Assembly: GCF_010729105.1 (NCBI RefSeq) | Contig: NZ_AP022573.1 | Coordinates: 3,906,001-3,970,000 of the forward strand | Reading direction: 5' to 3' | DNA length: 64,000 nucleotides | Origin: Mycobacterium saskatchewanense | Lineage (GTDB): Bacteria; Actinomycetota; Actinomycetes; Mycobacteriales; Mycobacteriaceae | Part shown: positions 37,202 through 46,769 of the stretch, piece after piece | Position numbering within the stretch: position 1 is the stretch's first letter | Layout: each line of letters opens with the position of its first letter | Program-made: the position numbers and the translations under genes | Notes under the pieces: generated by a model | The model's input: the letters and a program-made list of their open reading frames with translations, nothing else | Database searches by the model: none | Told to the model about the DNA's origin: nothing

Positions 37202-37943
37202 CGACAAAATGCTGACCCGCATCGCCGCACTGCTGCGCCAGGCGGAGGGGACCGACAACCCCCACGAGGCCGAGGCGTTCATGAGCGCCGCGCAACGGCT
37301 GGCGACGGGGGCCTCCATCGACCTGGCGGTGGCGCGGTCGCACGCGGCGAACCGCTCGCCGGCGCAGGCGCCGACGCAGCGCACCGTCACCATCGGCGCC
37401 GCCGGCACCAAGGGCCTGCGGACCTATGTCCAGCTGTTCGTGCTGATCGCGTCAGCCAACGACGTCCGCTGCGACATCGCGTCTAACTCGACTTTCCTCT
37501 ACGCCTATGGGTTCCCCGAGGACATCGACGCCAGCCACGCGCTTTACGCCAGCCTGGTGGTCCAGATGGTGCGCGCGTCGGACGCCTACCTGGCCTCGGG
37601 AGCGCACCGCCCCACGCCGACCATCACCGCCCGGCTGAACTTCCAGCTGGCCTTCGGGGCCCGCGTCGGCCAGCGCCTGGCCGAGGCGCGTAACGAGGCC
37701 CGCCGCGAGGCGACCAAGGACCGTCGCCGCCCGCCGGGCACCGCGATCGCGCTGCGGGACAAGGAGGTCGAGCTGCACGACTTCTACCGCGGCGCGTCGC
37801 AGGCGCGGGGCACCTGGCGAGCGAACAGCGCCACGGCCGGGTATTCGTCGGCGGCGCGGCGTGCGGGTGACCGTGCGGGCCGGCGGGCTCGCCTCGGCAA
37901 TAGCGCCGAGCTGCCCGGCGCTCGGAGCGCGCTGGGCCGGTGA
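37194..37943 (+). CDS. DUF2786 domain protein (Rv0184-like)
   Basis: The 249-residue protein opens with the DUF2786 helix pair (MLTRIAALLRQAEGTDNPHE and AEAFMSAAQRLATG), followed by a domain with YVQLFVLIASANDVRCDI and a basic C-terminus. ATG 37194 follows the GAGGAGG of the repeat. Conserved in mycobacteria beside Rv0185; function unknown. Confidence 0.85.
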   Translation: MTDDKMLTRIAALLRQAEGTDNPHEAEAFMSAAQRLATGASIDLAVARSHAANRSPAQAPTQRTVTIGAAGTKGLRTYVQLFVLIASANDVRCDIASNSTFLYAYGFPEDIDASHALYASLVVQMVRASDAYLASGAHRPTPTITARLNFQLAFGARVGQRLAEARNEARREATKDRRRPPGTAIALRDKEVELHDFYRGASQARGTWRANSATAGYSSAARRAGDRAGRRARLGNSAELPGARSALGR

Positions 37944-37944
37944 G

Positions 37945-38448
37945 GTGAGTCCGGGCGACAGAGACTCCCAGCGGGCCAAGGTGTACGCCGCGGAGGAGTT
38001 CGTCCGGACGCTGTTCGACCGCGCCGCCGAGCACGGCTCGCCCGCAGTGGAGTTCTTCGGCACGCAGTTGACGCTCCCCCCGGAGGGGCGGTTCGGATCG
38101 ATCGCCTCGGTCCAGCGTTACGTCGACGACGTGCTGGCGCTGCCCGGGGTGCGGCGCCAGTGGCCCGACGCGTCGCCGCTGAGCGTGCGGCCGCGGCGTG
38201 CGGCCTCCGCGGCGCATTACGAAAGCCGCGACGGCGCAGGGGTTATCGCGGTTCCCGACCGCGGCACCGCCGACTGGGCGCTGCGCGAGCTGGTGGTGTT
38301 GCACGAGGTCGCGCATCATCTGTGCCAGGCCGAGCCGCCCCACGGCCCGCATTTCGTGGCCACGTTCTGCGAATTGGCCGAGCTGGTCATGGGCCCCGAG
38401 CTAGGGCATGTGCTGCGGGTGGTCTACGCCAAGGAGGGCGTGCGGTAA
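37945..38448 (+). CDS. Zinc metallohydrolase-like protein (Rv0185-like, TIGR04338 family)
   Basis: The 167-residue protein has LRELVVLHEVAHHLCQAE, an HExxH zinc motif, near residue 115, and HGPHFVATFCELAELVMG with a probable third histidine. It matches the small mycobacterial metallohydrolase family of TIGR04338. GTG 37945 lies one base past the DUF2786 gene stop (37941-37943), so the two are a coupled pair. Substrate unknown. Confidence 0.85.
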   Translation: MSPGDRDSQRAKVYAAEEFVRTLFDRAAEHGSPAVEFFGTQLTLPPEGRFGSIASVQRYVDDVLALPGVRRQWPDASPLSVRPRRAASAAHYESRDGAGVIAVPDRGTADWALRELVVLHEVAHHLCQAEPPHGPHFVATFCELAELVMGPELGHVLRVVYAKEGVR

Positions 38449-38629
38449 CTGCATCGGGGGCCGACGCCCCGGTTGCCGCACGGGCGCCCCGCGAATCCGA
38501 ACTGCCGAGCGAGCCGACGGCCGCCGCCCCAGACGGTCGCTTCGGCCCGCGTACGCCGCCACGCCGCCCACACTCAGCGGCGTGACCAGCAATTTTGCCG
38601 CCAGTACGGTGAATTCGTCACACATCTAA

Positions 38630-38668
38630 CAAGGATAGGCATACCTAAGCTAGGGTAGGCTAACTTTG
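38630..38668 (+). promoter_or_regulatory. Two adjoining IdeR-like iron boxes
   Basis: Against the 19-bp IdeR/DtxR consensus (TTAGGTTAGGCTAACCTAA), 38630-38648 matches 14 of 19 and 38650-38668 also matches 14 of 19. They lie end to end, 20 bp apart centre to centre. A -10-like TAACTT (38661-38666) falls in the second box, so bound IdeR with Fe2+ would block transcription of the PPE operon. Binding strength is not proven from sequence. Confidence 0.75.
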
Positions 38669-38693
38669 CTAGCTTTCGTGAAGGGGCCAGCCG

Positions 38694-38786
38694 ATGGCGG
38701 ACATTGCTTCTGTGTTGCTGGAGTCACCGGCTGACGCCACCTCCGTGATCGGCCTTCGCGCGCACCGAAAGGCCGGGCGGTCGTGA
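38694..38786 (+). CDS. Small leader ORF of 30 residues, coupled to the PPE gene
   Basis: ATG 38694 opens a frame for MADIASVLLESPADATSVIG then LRAHRKAGRS, ending TGA at 38784-38786. The stop overlaps the PPE start GTG 38783 (GTGA), the same coupling used between later genes. AAGGGG lies about eight bases upstream of the ATG. It follows the iron boxes directly. It resembles no family I recognise; it may be a leader that couples translation to the PPE gene, or a short real peptide. Confidence 0.45.
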   Translation: MADIASVLLESPADATSVIGLRAHRKAGRS

Positions 38787-40240
38787 GCTACCCGATGTGG
38801 TTCGCGGTTCCCCCGGAGGTGCATTCCACCCTGCTGTCCACCGGCGTGGGCCCCGGGCCGCTGCTGGCGGCGGCCGAGGCCTGGCATGCGCTTGCGGCGG
38901 AATACGGCTCCGCCGCAACGCAACTCACGGGTCTCCTCGCCAGCGTCGCCTGGGAGGGGCCAACGGTGGAGCGGTTTGTCGCCGCCCATCAACCGTTCCT
39001 TTCCTGGCTGACCCATGCCAGCGCGGTGGCCAGCGCCGCGGCGGCGGGACGTGAAACGGCCGCGGCGGGCTATGCGTCGGCGCTGGCGACCATGCCGACC
39101 CTGGCCGAACTCGCGGCCAACCACGTCGTCCACGCCGTCCTGCTCGCGACGAACTTCTTCGGGATCAACACCATCCCCATCGCCCTGAACGAGGCCGACT
39201 ACGCGCGGATGTGGGTTCAGGCCGCGACGACGATGAGTGCCTACCAAGGTCTGTCGGAGGAAAGCCTCGCCGCCACGCCCGCGACATCACCCGCACCGCA
39301 AATCCTCACCACGGCAGCCACGTCGGCCGCTGACAGCAGCTTCCCCGACCCGACGAAGGTGATCCTCCAGCTGTTCAGCGACTTCCTCAACACCCTGAGC
39401 AACATGGCGACCCAGTACCTGCCGGGGCCCTTGGGCAGCCTCGTCAGCCAGCTCCTGGACTCGTTCATCGCCCTGATGTCCACCCAGCTGTTCCTGATTC
39501 CCGCCTACTCGGTGATCGATCCGATCATCTATTTCGGCCCGTTCACCCCGCTGTTGACCCCCTTCCTGGCGTCCCTCGGGCTGGTCGGACTGGCCGGTCT
39601 GGCCGGCCTCGACGCGCTGGGCGATGCGGGAGGGGTGACCGCGGTGTCCAAGGTGCCCGACCAGCAGGTGTTGCCCGCTGTCACCGGGGTGACCGTGGCG
39701 GCCGCCACCCCCGGTGCGGGCGCCGGCACACCGGCTGGCGCGCCGACCGCGGCCCCCACCGCGCCGGCCGCCTCGGTGCCCGGACCCGGTGCCGCGCAGG
39801 TTTTCTACGCGGTCGACGGCGACCCCGGGGGTGAAGGATTCAGCCCCACCTCCACAGCCGGAGCCGCCGCCGCGGCTGTCGCCGCGATCGCCGCCCTCGC
39901 CGACAAGGCACCGGCGGACGCCGACCGGCTCAGGGCCAAGCGAAACGCCAGAGCGCGCCAGCGGGTCCGCAAGTACCGATTCGAATACCTGGACGAGGAC
40001 GGGCGCATGACGCTGCCCGTCGATCCGGTGGACGAGCGCGTCGCCGCCTCCGACGGCGGCTCGGGCCCGCTCGGGTTCGCGGGAACCGTCCCCGACCCGA
40101 CCGCGGCGCGCGCGCAAGGACTCACCCATCTCCACGGTCGTGAATTCGACGCGGCACCGGTGGCGCCGATGCTGCCGCAAAGCTGGGATGGCGGCGGCGA
40201 GCATGCGGCCGGGGCCGACGACAACGAAGCGGGCCGATGA
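38783..40240 (+). CDS. PPE family protein, PPE-PPW subfamily
   Basis: The 485-residue protein has the PPE motif at residues 10-12 (WFAVPPEVHSTLL) and a WEG turn at 57-59, the helical hairpin that pairs with PE proteins for ESX secretion. The C-terminal part carries GFAGT (near 431) and PMLPQSW (ending near 468), the PxxPxxW signature of the PPW subfamily, which includes iron- and heme-linked PPE36 and PPE37. No PE gene is beside it. It is the first large gene after the iron boxes, suggesting an outer-membrane role for the same small molecule. Confidence 0.88.
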   Translation: MSYPMWFAVPPEVHSTLLSTGVGPGPLLAAAEAWHALAAEYGSAATQLTGLLASVAWEGPTVERFVAAHQPFLSWLTHASAVASAAAAGRETAAAGYASALATMPTLAELAANHVVHAVLLATNFFGINTIPIALNEADYARMWVQAATTMSAYQGLSEESLAATPATSPAPQILTTAATSAADSSFPDPTKVILQLFSDFLNTLSNMATQYLPGPLGSLVSQLLDSFIALMSTQLFLIPAYSVIDPIIYFGPFTPLLTPFLASLGLVGLAGLAGLDALGDAGGVTAVSKVPDQQVLPAVTGVTVAAATPGAGAGTPAGAPTAAPTAPAASVPGPGAAQVFYAVDGDPGGEGFSPTSTAGAAAAAVAAIAALADKAPADADRLRAKRNARARQRVRKYRFEYLDEDGRMTLPVDPVDERVAASDGGSGPLGFAGTVPDPTAARAQGLTHLHGREFDAAPVAPMLPQSWDGGGEHAAGADDNEAGR

Positions 40241-41409
40241 AGGTCGTGGTGGCGGGCGGCGGTATCGGCGGGCTCGCGGTCGCAAGCGGACTGCAGCGAG
40301 CCGGTTGGGAGACGGTGGTGTTGGAGCGGGCGGCCGATCCCGAGCCGCCGCGCGCCGGATTGTCGTTGTTCGGGAACGGGTTTCGGGCCTTGGACGCACT
40401 GGGGCTCGGACCGGCCGTCCGCGCCATATGCGCCGACGGTCCTCCGTACCGGACGGCCGGCATCCGGACCCCCAGTGGGCGCTGGCTGGTGAGGTTCGCC
40501 CCAGCCGCCAGTGCGCGGCTGCGCGCAGTCGACCGCACCGAGCTGCACCACGTGTTGCTGGCCTCGCTGACCCCCGGCACCGTGCGCTGGGGCCAACGCG
40601 TGACCGGAGTGCGGCACGGTTCGGTCGAAGCCGAAGACGGCGCCCTCACCCGCGGTGCCGACCTGGTCGTCGGGGCCGACGGCATCCGCAGCCGCGTCCG
40701 GGCGAGCGTGCCACAGGACCGCCCCACGCGCCACAGTGGTTACGGCGTATGGCGTGCCGTCACGGCCATCCCGGTGCCCGTCGAAGTGGGCGGCGAGACA
40801 TGGGGCCCGGGGCAGCGGTTCGGAATTGTCCCGATGCGCGACGGGCGGGTCTACTGGTTCGCCGTTGTGGACCGCGCGCGCTGCGGCACGGGCGCCGCGG
40901 CCCTCCAGGAGATTCGCGACCGCTTCGACTCGTGGCACGAACCGATCGGCCGGTTGATCGATGCCACGGAGCCCGACGCCGTGAACTACGTCTCCAGTGA
41001 GGAACTCAGCGGTCCGCTATCGTCCTACGTCCACGGCCGCATCGTGCTCGTCGGCGATGCGGCGCACGCGATGAGCCCGAATCTCGGCCAAGGTGCGAAT
41101 CAAGCGCTCGAGGATGCCGCGACACTATGCGCGCTCCTGACGGCCGCGCCGGGGTCGGGCATCGAGGGGATCGACGCGGCGTTGCGACGTTACGACCGGA
41201 TCCGCCGTCCCCGCACCCAGCGCATCGCGCGCGAGTCGCGTGGCATCGGTGTCGCGGCGCAGTGGAGCCATCCGCTGCTGGTCCGGCTCCGGGAGGCGGG
41301 TATGTCGGCCGTTCCCGACCGGCTGTTCAGCCGCCGCACGACGCGCCTGCAGCACTGGGACCCGCCCCCAGCCAACCCCCATCGGGAGATACGGAGCCCC
41401 GCATGCTGA
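40237..41409 (+). CDS. FAD-dependent monooxygenase
   Basis: The 390-residue flavoprotein begins with a GGGIGG dinucleotide fold (residues 7-12), then VVGADGIRSRVRAS (DG motif) and VLVGDAAHAMSPNLGQGANQ (GD motif, 271-290). This is the PHBH/aromatic hydroxylase class, which uses NAD(P)H and O2. ATG 40237 overlaps the PPE stop (ATGA). It probably hydroxylates an aromatic or prenylated intermediate of the operon's product. Confidence 0.87.
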   Translation: MKVVVAGGGIGGLAVASGLQRAGWETVVLERAADPEPPRAGLSLFGNGFRALDALGLGPAVRAICADGPPYRTAGIRTPSGRWLVRFAPAASARLRAVDRTELHHVLLASLTPGTVRWGQRVTGVRHGSVEAEDGALTRGADLVVGADGIRSRVRASVPQDRPTRHSGYGVWRAVTAIPVPVEVGGETWGPGQRFGIVPMRDGRVYWFAVVDRARCGTGAAALQEIRDRFDSWHEPIGRLIDATEPDAVNYVSSEELSGPLSSYVHGRIVLVGDAAHAMSPNLGQGANQALEDAATLCALLTAAPGSGIEGIDAALRRYDRIRRPRTQRIARESRGIGVAAQWSHPLLVRLREAGMSAVPDRLFSRRTTRLQHWDPPPANPHREIRSPAC

Positions 41410-42086
41410 TCGAGATGACCGCCGTGAGCCGGACGTATCGCCGCGGGCGGGAACTGGTCAAAGCTGTCGACGACGTGACCCTGACATTCGGCAACGAGAA
41501 TCTTCTGGCGGTCACGGGGCCGTCGGGTTCGGGGAAGAGCACGCTCCTGCACCTCATCGGCGGTATCGATCGGCCGGATGAGGGCTCCATCAAAGTCGAC
41601 GGGGAAGAGCTGTCGGACAAGAGCGACGACGAGCAGTCCGAATACCGGCGGCGCAAAGTGTCCTTCATCTTCCAGTTCTTCAATCTGCTGCCCACGCTGA
41701 CCGCCTGGGAGAACGTGGCGATGCCCAGGGTCCTCGACGGGTCTTCGATGAAGCTGGCCAGAAAGGACGCGCACGACCTCCTGGACATGGTCGGTCTGGG
41801 CAACAGAACCGACCACAAGCCCTCCGAGCTGTCCGGGGGACAGATGCAACGGGTCGCCATCGCCCGCTCGCTGATCATGAAGCCCGGCGTCGTGCTGGCA
41901 GACGAGCCGACGGGGAACCTCGACTCGGAATCCGGCAGCAGCATTCTGGCGCTCCTCCGTCAGATCGCCGACGAGGGCCAAAGCTCGGTGATCATGGTGA
42001 CGCATGATCGGGAAATCGCCGCCGCGGCCGATCGTGAGATTGTGATGCGCGACGGCCGGGTCGTCGAAAGCCGGGACCGGGCATAG
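41403..42086 (+). CDS. ABC transporter ATPase, MacB/LolD type
   Basis: The 227-residue ATPase has Walker A GPSGSGKST (39-47), the Q-loop FQFFNLLPTLTAWENV, signature LSGGQMQRVAIARSL, Walker B VVLADEPTGNLD and the VTHD histidine. ATG 41403 overlaps the monooxygenase by seven bases. Together with the next gene it makes a MacB-like export pump. Confidence 0.92.
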   Translation: MLIEMTAVSRTYRRGRELVKAVDDVTLTFGNENLLAVTGPSGSGKSTLLHLIGGIDRPDEGSIKVDGEELSDKSDDEQSEYRRRKVSFIFQFFNLLPTLTAWENVAMPRVLDGSSMKLARKDAHDLLDMVGLGNRTDHKPSELSGGQMQRVAIARSLIMKPGVVLADEPTGNLDSESGSSILALLRQIADEGQSSVIMVTHDREIAAAADREIVMRDGRVVESRDRA

Positions 42087-42094
42087 GGATTCGG

Positions 42095-44599
42095 ATGATG
42101 ACCGCTGCGGGTGTCCGCTTCAAGATGCTGAACGTGCGGTACGCGCTGGCGCACTGGAAACGCTCGCTGAGCTGCGTGGTGGCCGTGATGATCGCCAGCG
42201 GACTGCTGGTGGCGATCGCCGGCATCTACAGCTCCTTGACCAAGTCGGTCGCAACGATGTCGGAGGACCTGTACGGCCGAGCGGCGTTCGAGGTCACCGG
42301 TGTGGCCGACAGCGGCCTGCCCGAAGCGCTGCTGGACGAGCTGCGCGGAGTGCACGGCGTGGCCGCCGCCGAACCGGTCGTGAAGGCGACGCTGAACGCA
42401 CCCCGCTCGGGGACAACGTTGTTGGGGGTCAGCCCCAACATTCGGGTGCTGAACAATCGGGTCGGCAACGAGCTCGTGCAGCAGGCCCAACGCGACACGT
42501 CCCACGGGTCGCTCGCCGACGGCGCGATCGCCGGGCCCGGGCTCGGGGTCGCGGCGGGCGGCACGGTCGACGTCGACTCCTTGCCCGTCAAGGTGGTCTT
42601 CGTGCCGAAGGGCGACCTCGCCGAGAAATACAACGCGGGTGACTACCTCATCGCGCCGCTGCAACTGGCGCAGCAACTCCTCCACCAAACCGGCCGGTTC
42701 AGTTCGGTTTTCATCGTCGCGGAGCCGGGTGCCGACACCCGGAACCTGGCCGCGGAGCTGGTGCGGGTGGTCGACCATCGGGCGGTGGTCGCCGAGCCGC
42801 AGTTCCGCGTCGCGCAGACCGACAACTCTGTGTCGCTGACCCGCGACGCCTTGCTCCTGGTCGGTTCGATCGCGCTGGTCGTCGCGATGTTCATCGTGTT
42901 CAACACCATGAACATGGCGGTGGTGCAACGCCGGCCGGTGATCGCCACCCTGCGGGCGCTCGGAGCGCGACGCGGCCAGCTGGCAAGGGACCTGCTGCTC
43001 GAGGTGGCGCTGATGGGATTTCTCGGTGGCTGCGTCGGCGCACCACTGGGGGCCGGGATGAGCTACCTCGCGATCAAGCGGCTGCCCCCGTTGCTGCTGC
43101 AGTCGGTGGACGTCAAGCCGGAATTCTTCTTTCCCAACGGCGCGATCGCCGTCGTGGTGGTGCTGGGGGTCGTCGCCTGCGTCGTGGGCGCCGTCTGGCC
43201 CGCGTTCGTCGTGTTCAACGCCTCACCCGCCTCGGCCATGCGACCGGCCGAGCTCGAAGCCCTGGGCGCCAGCCGGTCGAGGCCGAACTGGCTCGGCATG
43301 GTTGCCGGCGCTTCGCTGACGATAGCGGCGTTTGTCAGCGCGATGCGGCTGCACGACGAAAGAGCCTTCGGCGGCGGGGTTTTGGCGCTGGCCGGCGTGC
43401 TCGTGCTGTGCTGGGCCCTTGGGCCCGTGATCGTGGAGGCCAGCAGCCGGATCGCGGCCATGATGGGACCGAGCGGTCAGGTCAGCAGGTCGACGATGAC
43501 CGCGTCGGCAAAACGGACGTGGGCGAACGTGATGATCGTCGCGATCGCGGTCGCGTTGGGTAGCGTGACCAACGGGGTGCTGACGGATGTCGTGGACTCC
43601 ACGGGCGGTTTCTTCTCCTCCCTCGCGGGCGCCGACGTCTACCTGGCCGCGGCGCCGAAAGACGTTGTCCCCGTGAGCCCGTTGATCCCCAAGGGGGTGG
43701 ATCAGCAAGTCCGGCAGATCCCGGGGGTCGCCCGGGTCGTCCCGGTCCAGTACGCCTACGTCAACGTCGGCAGCGACCGGGTCTTGGTGGTGGGCGCCGA
43801 CCCGGGCACGGTCACGCCCGCCTTCTCCGCCATGAGTCCTGGGGTCCGCTCCCGGGTCGAGGCCGGGGACGGCGTCGTGGTGTCCCGCCAGCTTGCCCGC
43901 CGCCTGCATCGCGGCGAGGGGCAGACCCTGACCCTGAACACCCCGTCGGGACTGAAGACGGTGCAGATCCTGGGCGTGGTCGACTATCTCACCACCGAGC
44001 GCGGCATGATCGCGATGTCGCTGACCAACATGCGCACCTGGTTCCAACGCGACGGCGCCACCTATCTGGAGGTGCACGTCGCCGATCGCAACAAGGTGCC
44101 CGGTGTGCTGGACCGGGTCCAAAAGATTGCCGCCTCAACCGGATTGTTCGCCTTCGGCGGCCAGGACGCCGTCGACTCGGGGAAGGGCGCGGTCGCCCAG
44201 ATCGGATCCGTGGCCGTGTTCGTTCAGTGGATCGTGGCGCTGTTGGCGGCCATGGCCCTGTTCAACGCATTCATGATCTCCGTCATCGAACGCAGGAGGG
44301 AGATCGGCGTGTTGCGCGCGATGGGCGCTTCCCGGCGCTACATCACCAAATCGATTCTCGTCGAGTCGAGCAGCGTCGCCCTGGTGGGCGGCCTTCTCGG
44401 GCTGCTGTCCAGCCTCGTCGTCCACCGGCTGGGCACGCTGATCATGAGCACCGTCACGGCCATGACGGTGCGGTTCGCGCTGTCACCCCTTGACCTGCTC
44501 AGCGTCGTGGTGGCGGTGGCCTTGTGCTGGAGCGGTGCCCTGCTGCCCGCATCACGTGCCGCCAAGGCGGCGATCGTGGACGCGTTGGAAGTGGAGTAG
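42095..44599 (+). CDS. Two-module FtsX/MacB-type ABC permease
   Basis: The 834-residue membrane protein has two repeats, each an N-terminal helix, a periplasmic MacB-PCD domain and three helices ending in an FtsX core. The first FtsX stretch has IALVVAMFIVFNTMNMAVVQ followed by RRPVIATLRALGARRGQLAR; the second has FNAFMISVIERRREIGVLRA followed by MGASRRYITK. This ten-helix layout is typical of actinobacterial exporters that use a separate LolD-like ATPase, here encoded eight bases upstream. Substrate unknown. Confidence 0.9.
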   Translation: MMTAAGVRFKMLNVRYALAHWKRSLSCVVAVMIASGLLVAIAGIYSSLTKSVATMSEDLYGRAAFEVTGVADSGLPEALLDELRGVHGVAAAEPVVKATLNAPRSGTTLLGVSPNIRVLNNRVGNELVQQAQRDTSHGSLADGAIAGPGLGVAAGGTVDVDSLPVKVVFVPKGDLAEKYNAGDYLIAPLQLAQQLLHQTGRFSSVFIVAEPGADTRNLAAELVRVVDHRAVVAEPQFRVAQTDNSVSLTRDALLLVGSIALVVAMFIVFNTMNMAVVQRRPVIATLRALGARRGQLARDLLLEVALMGFLGGCVGAPLGAGMSYLAIKRLPPLLLQSVDVKPEFFFPNGAIAVVVVLGVVACVVGAVWPAFVVFNASPASAMRPAELEALGASRSRPNWLGMVAGASLTIAAFVSAMRLHDERAFGGGVLALAGVLVLCWALGPVIVEASSRIAAMMGPSGQVSRSTMTASAKRTWANVMIVAIAVALGSVTNGVLTDVVDSTGGFFSSLAGADVYLAAAPKDVVPVSPLIPKGVDQQVRQIPGVARVVPVQYAYVNVGSDRVLVVGADPGTVTPAFSAMSPGVRSRVEAGDGVVVSRQLARRLHRGEGQTLTLNTPSGLKTVQILGVVDYLTTERGMIAMSLTNMRTWFQRDGATYLEVHVADRNKVPGVLDRVQKIAASTGLFAFGGQDAVDSGKGAVAQIGSVAVFVQWIVALLAAMALFNAFMISVIERRREIGVLRAMGASRRYITKSILVESSSVALVGGLLGLLSSLVVHRLGTLIMSTVTAMTVRFALSPLDLLSVVVAVALCWSGALLPASRAAKAAIVDALEVE

Positions 44600-44601
44600 C
44601 C

Positions 44602-45693
44602 GTGGCGAAGCGCGAACTGACCGCACCGGTGACGGCGGCGGCCCCCGAATCGCTGGCCGAATTCCTGTGCAGGCCCGGCGAGCAACGGTTGATCTGGGTG
44701 CGCAGCAGTCCGGGCCTCCCGGCGCCCGTGGCATGGCGTCTCGCGCGCTTCGTGGCGTTCTCGCGGCCGCGAACCTGCGTGCCCGGAATGCTGGCCTTCT
44801 ATTTCGCGAGCGTCGTCAGCGGGCAGGTTCCGCTGCGGGCCCTGATCGTGGGCATGGTGGTCTCCTACCACATCGGCGCGATCGCCAATTTGTACAACAT
44901 GTACACCGACATCGTCGAGGACAACGAGAACATTCCGTCCAGGGTGTTCGAGCTCGGCCGGTACGGCCGAGACCGCCTGCTGCGCGACACCCACCTGCTG
45001 ACCGCGGCCGTCTTCGTGTCGTCGCTGCTGGTGAACCCCTACTTCGCGGGCTTGACGCTGCTGGCCCTCGTTGGCTGCCAACAATATTCGTTTCGGCCGT
45101 TTCGGATGAAGGCGCGGCCCCGCGTCGGGATCCTGTACTTCGCCAACGCGGTGGCATATCCCTACCTGAGCGCGGCCCTGGCCGGCGACGGGAAGCTGCA
45201 TGCCTTCCTCGAGCCCGAGTACCGCGCGCTGGCGATCTACCTGTTCGTATGGTTCTGCGCCAAGGGCCTCATCAAGAACGTGCCCGACTACGACGGCGAC
45301 AAGCGGGTGAACGTGACGACGTCGGCGACGCTGAGCGCGAGCAGGCGCAACGCGGCGCTGGTCGCCGCGACGGCGACCGTGCTGGTCTACGCCGCCGTCG
45401 CCGTTCCCGTCGCTCTCGACGTCGTCGGGCGCAAGTTCCTGCTGGCCCTGGTGTGGCTTCCCGTGGCGTGCTTTCAGGGGTGGCGGCTGGTGCGTGCGGG
45501 TGAGGAGAAGTCACGCAACGACATGCTGCGCGACGACATGTTCGTATCCGTCGGATACCTTTCCACGCTCATCTTGGTCGAAAGGCCGTCGCTGTCGTCC
45601 GCCTCGGTGGTGGCCGCGGGGATCGCCATCATGGTGTTATCGGACCAGCTGGGGCTCGACACCCGAAGAGCCGAAGATTTCGGTGCGCCATGA
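44602..45693 (+). CDS. UbiA-family prenyltransferase
   Basis: The 363-residue integral membrane enzyme shows the first aspartate motif NMYTDIVED (N99, D103, D107; NxxxDxxxD) and the second KNVPDYDGDKRVNVTT (D229, D233), which bind Mg2+ and prenyl diphosphate. At least seven hydrophobic helices surround them. It transfers an isoprenoid chain to an acceptor. GTG 44602 starts two bases after the permease stop, and the gene overlaps the aminotransferase by four. Confidence 0.87.
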   Translation: MAKRELTAPVTAAAPESLAEFLCRPGEQRLIWVRSSPGLPAPVAWRLARFVAFSRPRTCVPGMLAFYFASVVSGQVPLRALIVGMVVSYHIGAIANLYNMYTDIVEDNENIPSRVFELGRYGRDRLLRDTHLLTAAVFVSSLLVNPYFAGLTLLALVGCQQYSFRPFRMKARPRVGILYFANAVAYPYLSAALAGDGKLHAFLEPEYRALAIYLFVWFCAKGLIKNVPDYDGDKRVNVTTSATLSASRRNAALVAATATVLVYAAVAVPVALDVVGRKFLLALVWLPVACFQGWRLVRAGEEKSRNDMLRDDMFVSVGYLSTLILVERPSLSSASVVAAGIAIMVLSDQLGLDTRRAEDFGAP

Positions 45694-46769
45694 GGACTCA
45701 CCGAATAGTGCTGCACGACAGCGGGACCCGCCCGTCCCGCCCGGAGTTCGATCTGTCCCGCAACGAGTTGCACCTCGACCCGCTTCCCGAGGTGCGCAAG
45801 ATCCTCGAGTCGAGCGCCGACACCCTCAGTCGCTACCCTCAGGACCACCTTGTCGCGGCGCTGACCGAGCGGATCGCCGCGCTGCACGGGGTGCCGTTGG
45901 ATCGGGTGGTCGTCGGCCCGGGCAGCATCGGTGTGCTGGACGCCCTGCTGCACGCCGACGGCGGACCCGCCGGGTCCACGGTGTTTGCCACCCCCACCTT
46001 TGACGAGTACGCGGTGCTCGTCGCCCGAGCGGGCGGCGTTCCCGTCGGGGTTGCGGGTGACCCCGTGGGCAAGCAGTCGCTCGACGGCATCCGGGCCCGC
46101 GTCGACTCGTCGACGCGCTATGTGATCGTCGCGGCGCCGCACAACCCCAGCGGCGCCGCGGTCAGCCTGGCCGAACTGAGGCATCTGCGGCTGGCCTTGC
46201 CGGACACCGCGGTGCTCGTCGTCGACGGCGCTTACGCCGAGTTCGACGAGACCGCCCGCCCGGATGCCGTGCGGCGCATGGTCAGCGGCCCGCGGCCGGT
46301 GGTGGTCCTGCGCAGTTTCTCCAAGGCCCACGGGCTGGCCGGCCTGCGGATCGGTTACGGGGTCTTCAGCTGCGCGGCGCTGGCGGCGCGGGTCAGGTCC
46401 GCCGTCCCGATGTTCGCGGTGAACTCGATCGCGCTGACCGCCGCGGCGGAATCGTTGCGGCATCAACAGCGACTGCGGGAACGGGTGTCCCGGGTGATCG
46501 AGAACCGCAACCGCCTGGAAGCGGCTCTGCTCCGGTACGGCCTGTACTCGGGGATCGCCTCGCAGGGCAATTTCGTGTGGTTGCCCACCCGGGATTCCCG
46601 GCGGCTGTTCGCGCATGCCCTCGGTGACGGCATCCTCGTGCGCGAGTACCCCGGCTGGGGCGTCCGGATCACCGTCGGTTCGGACGAATCGGTGAATGCC
46701 GTCCGCAAGTCGCTGGCGACCTTCGTGGCCGGCACACGCGGCCGCGCCCGCAGCGGTGCCGATGCATAA
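45690..46769 (+). CDS. PLP-dependent aminotransferase, HisC-like (fold type I)
   Basis: The 359-residue enzyme shows LSRNELHLDPLPEV, VAAPHNPSGAAVS for the conserved asparagine, VVDGAYAEFDE, and RSFSKAHGLAGLRIGYGV with the PLP lysine at 212, plus GVRITVGSDESV with the carboxylate-binding arginine. This is the histidinol-phosphate/aromatic aminotransferase branch. Because histidine biosynthesis has its own gene elsewhere, a specialised role in the operon's pathway is likelier. ATG 45690 overlaps the prior stop. Confidence 0.87.
   Translation: MRTHRIVLHDSGTRPSRPEFDLSRNELHLDPLPEVRKILESSADTLSRYPQDHLVAALTERIAALHGVPLDRVVVGPGSIGVLDALLHADGGPAGSTVFATPTFDEYAVLVARAGGVPVGVAGDPVGKQSLDGIRARVDSSTRYVIVAAPHNPSGAAVSLAELRHLRLALPDTAVLVVDGAYAEFDETARPDAVRRMVSGPRPVVVLRSFSKAHGLAGLRIGYGVFSCAALAARVRSAVPMFAVNSIALTAAAESLRHQQRLRERVSRVIENRNRLEAALLRYGLYSGIASQGNFVWLPTRDSRRLFAHALGDGILVREYPGWGVRITVGSDESVNAVRKSLATFVAGTRGRARSGADA

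Noticed and set aside
38449..38629. Possible hairpin (CGGGG and CGCCCC arms near 38456-38475) as a terminator after the metallohydrolase
   Set aside because: The stem is imperfect and no U-tract follows; too weak to call.
41190..42005. Minus-strand frame opposite the ABC ATPase
   Set aside because: Antisense artefact; no recognisable domain, and the ATPase has all expected motifs.
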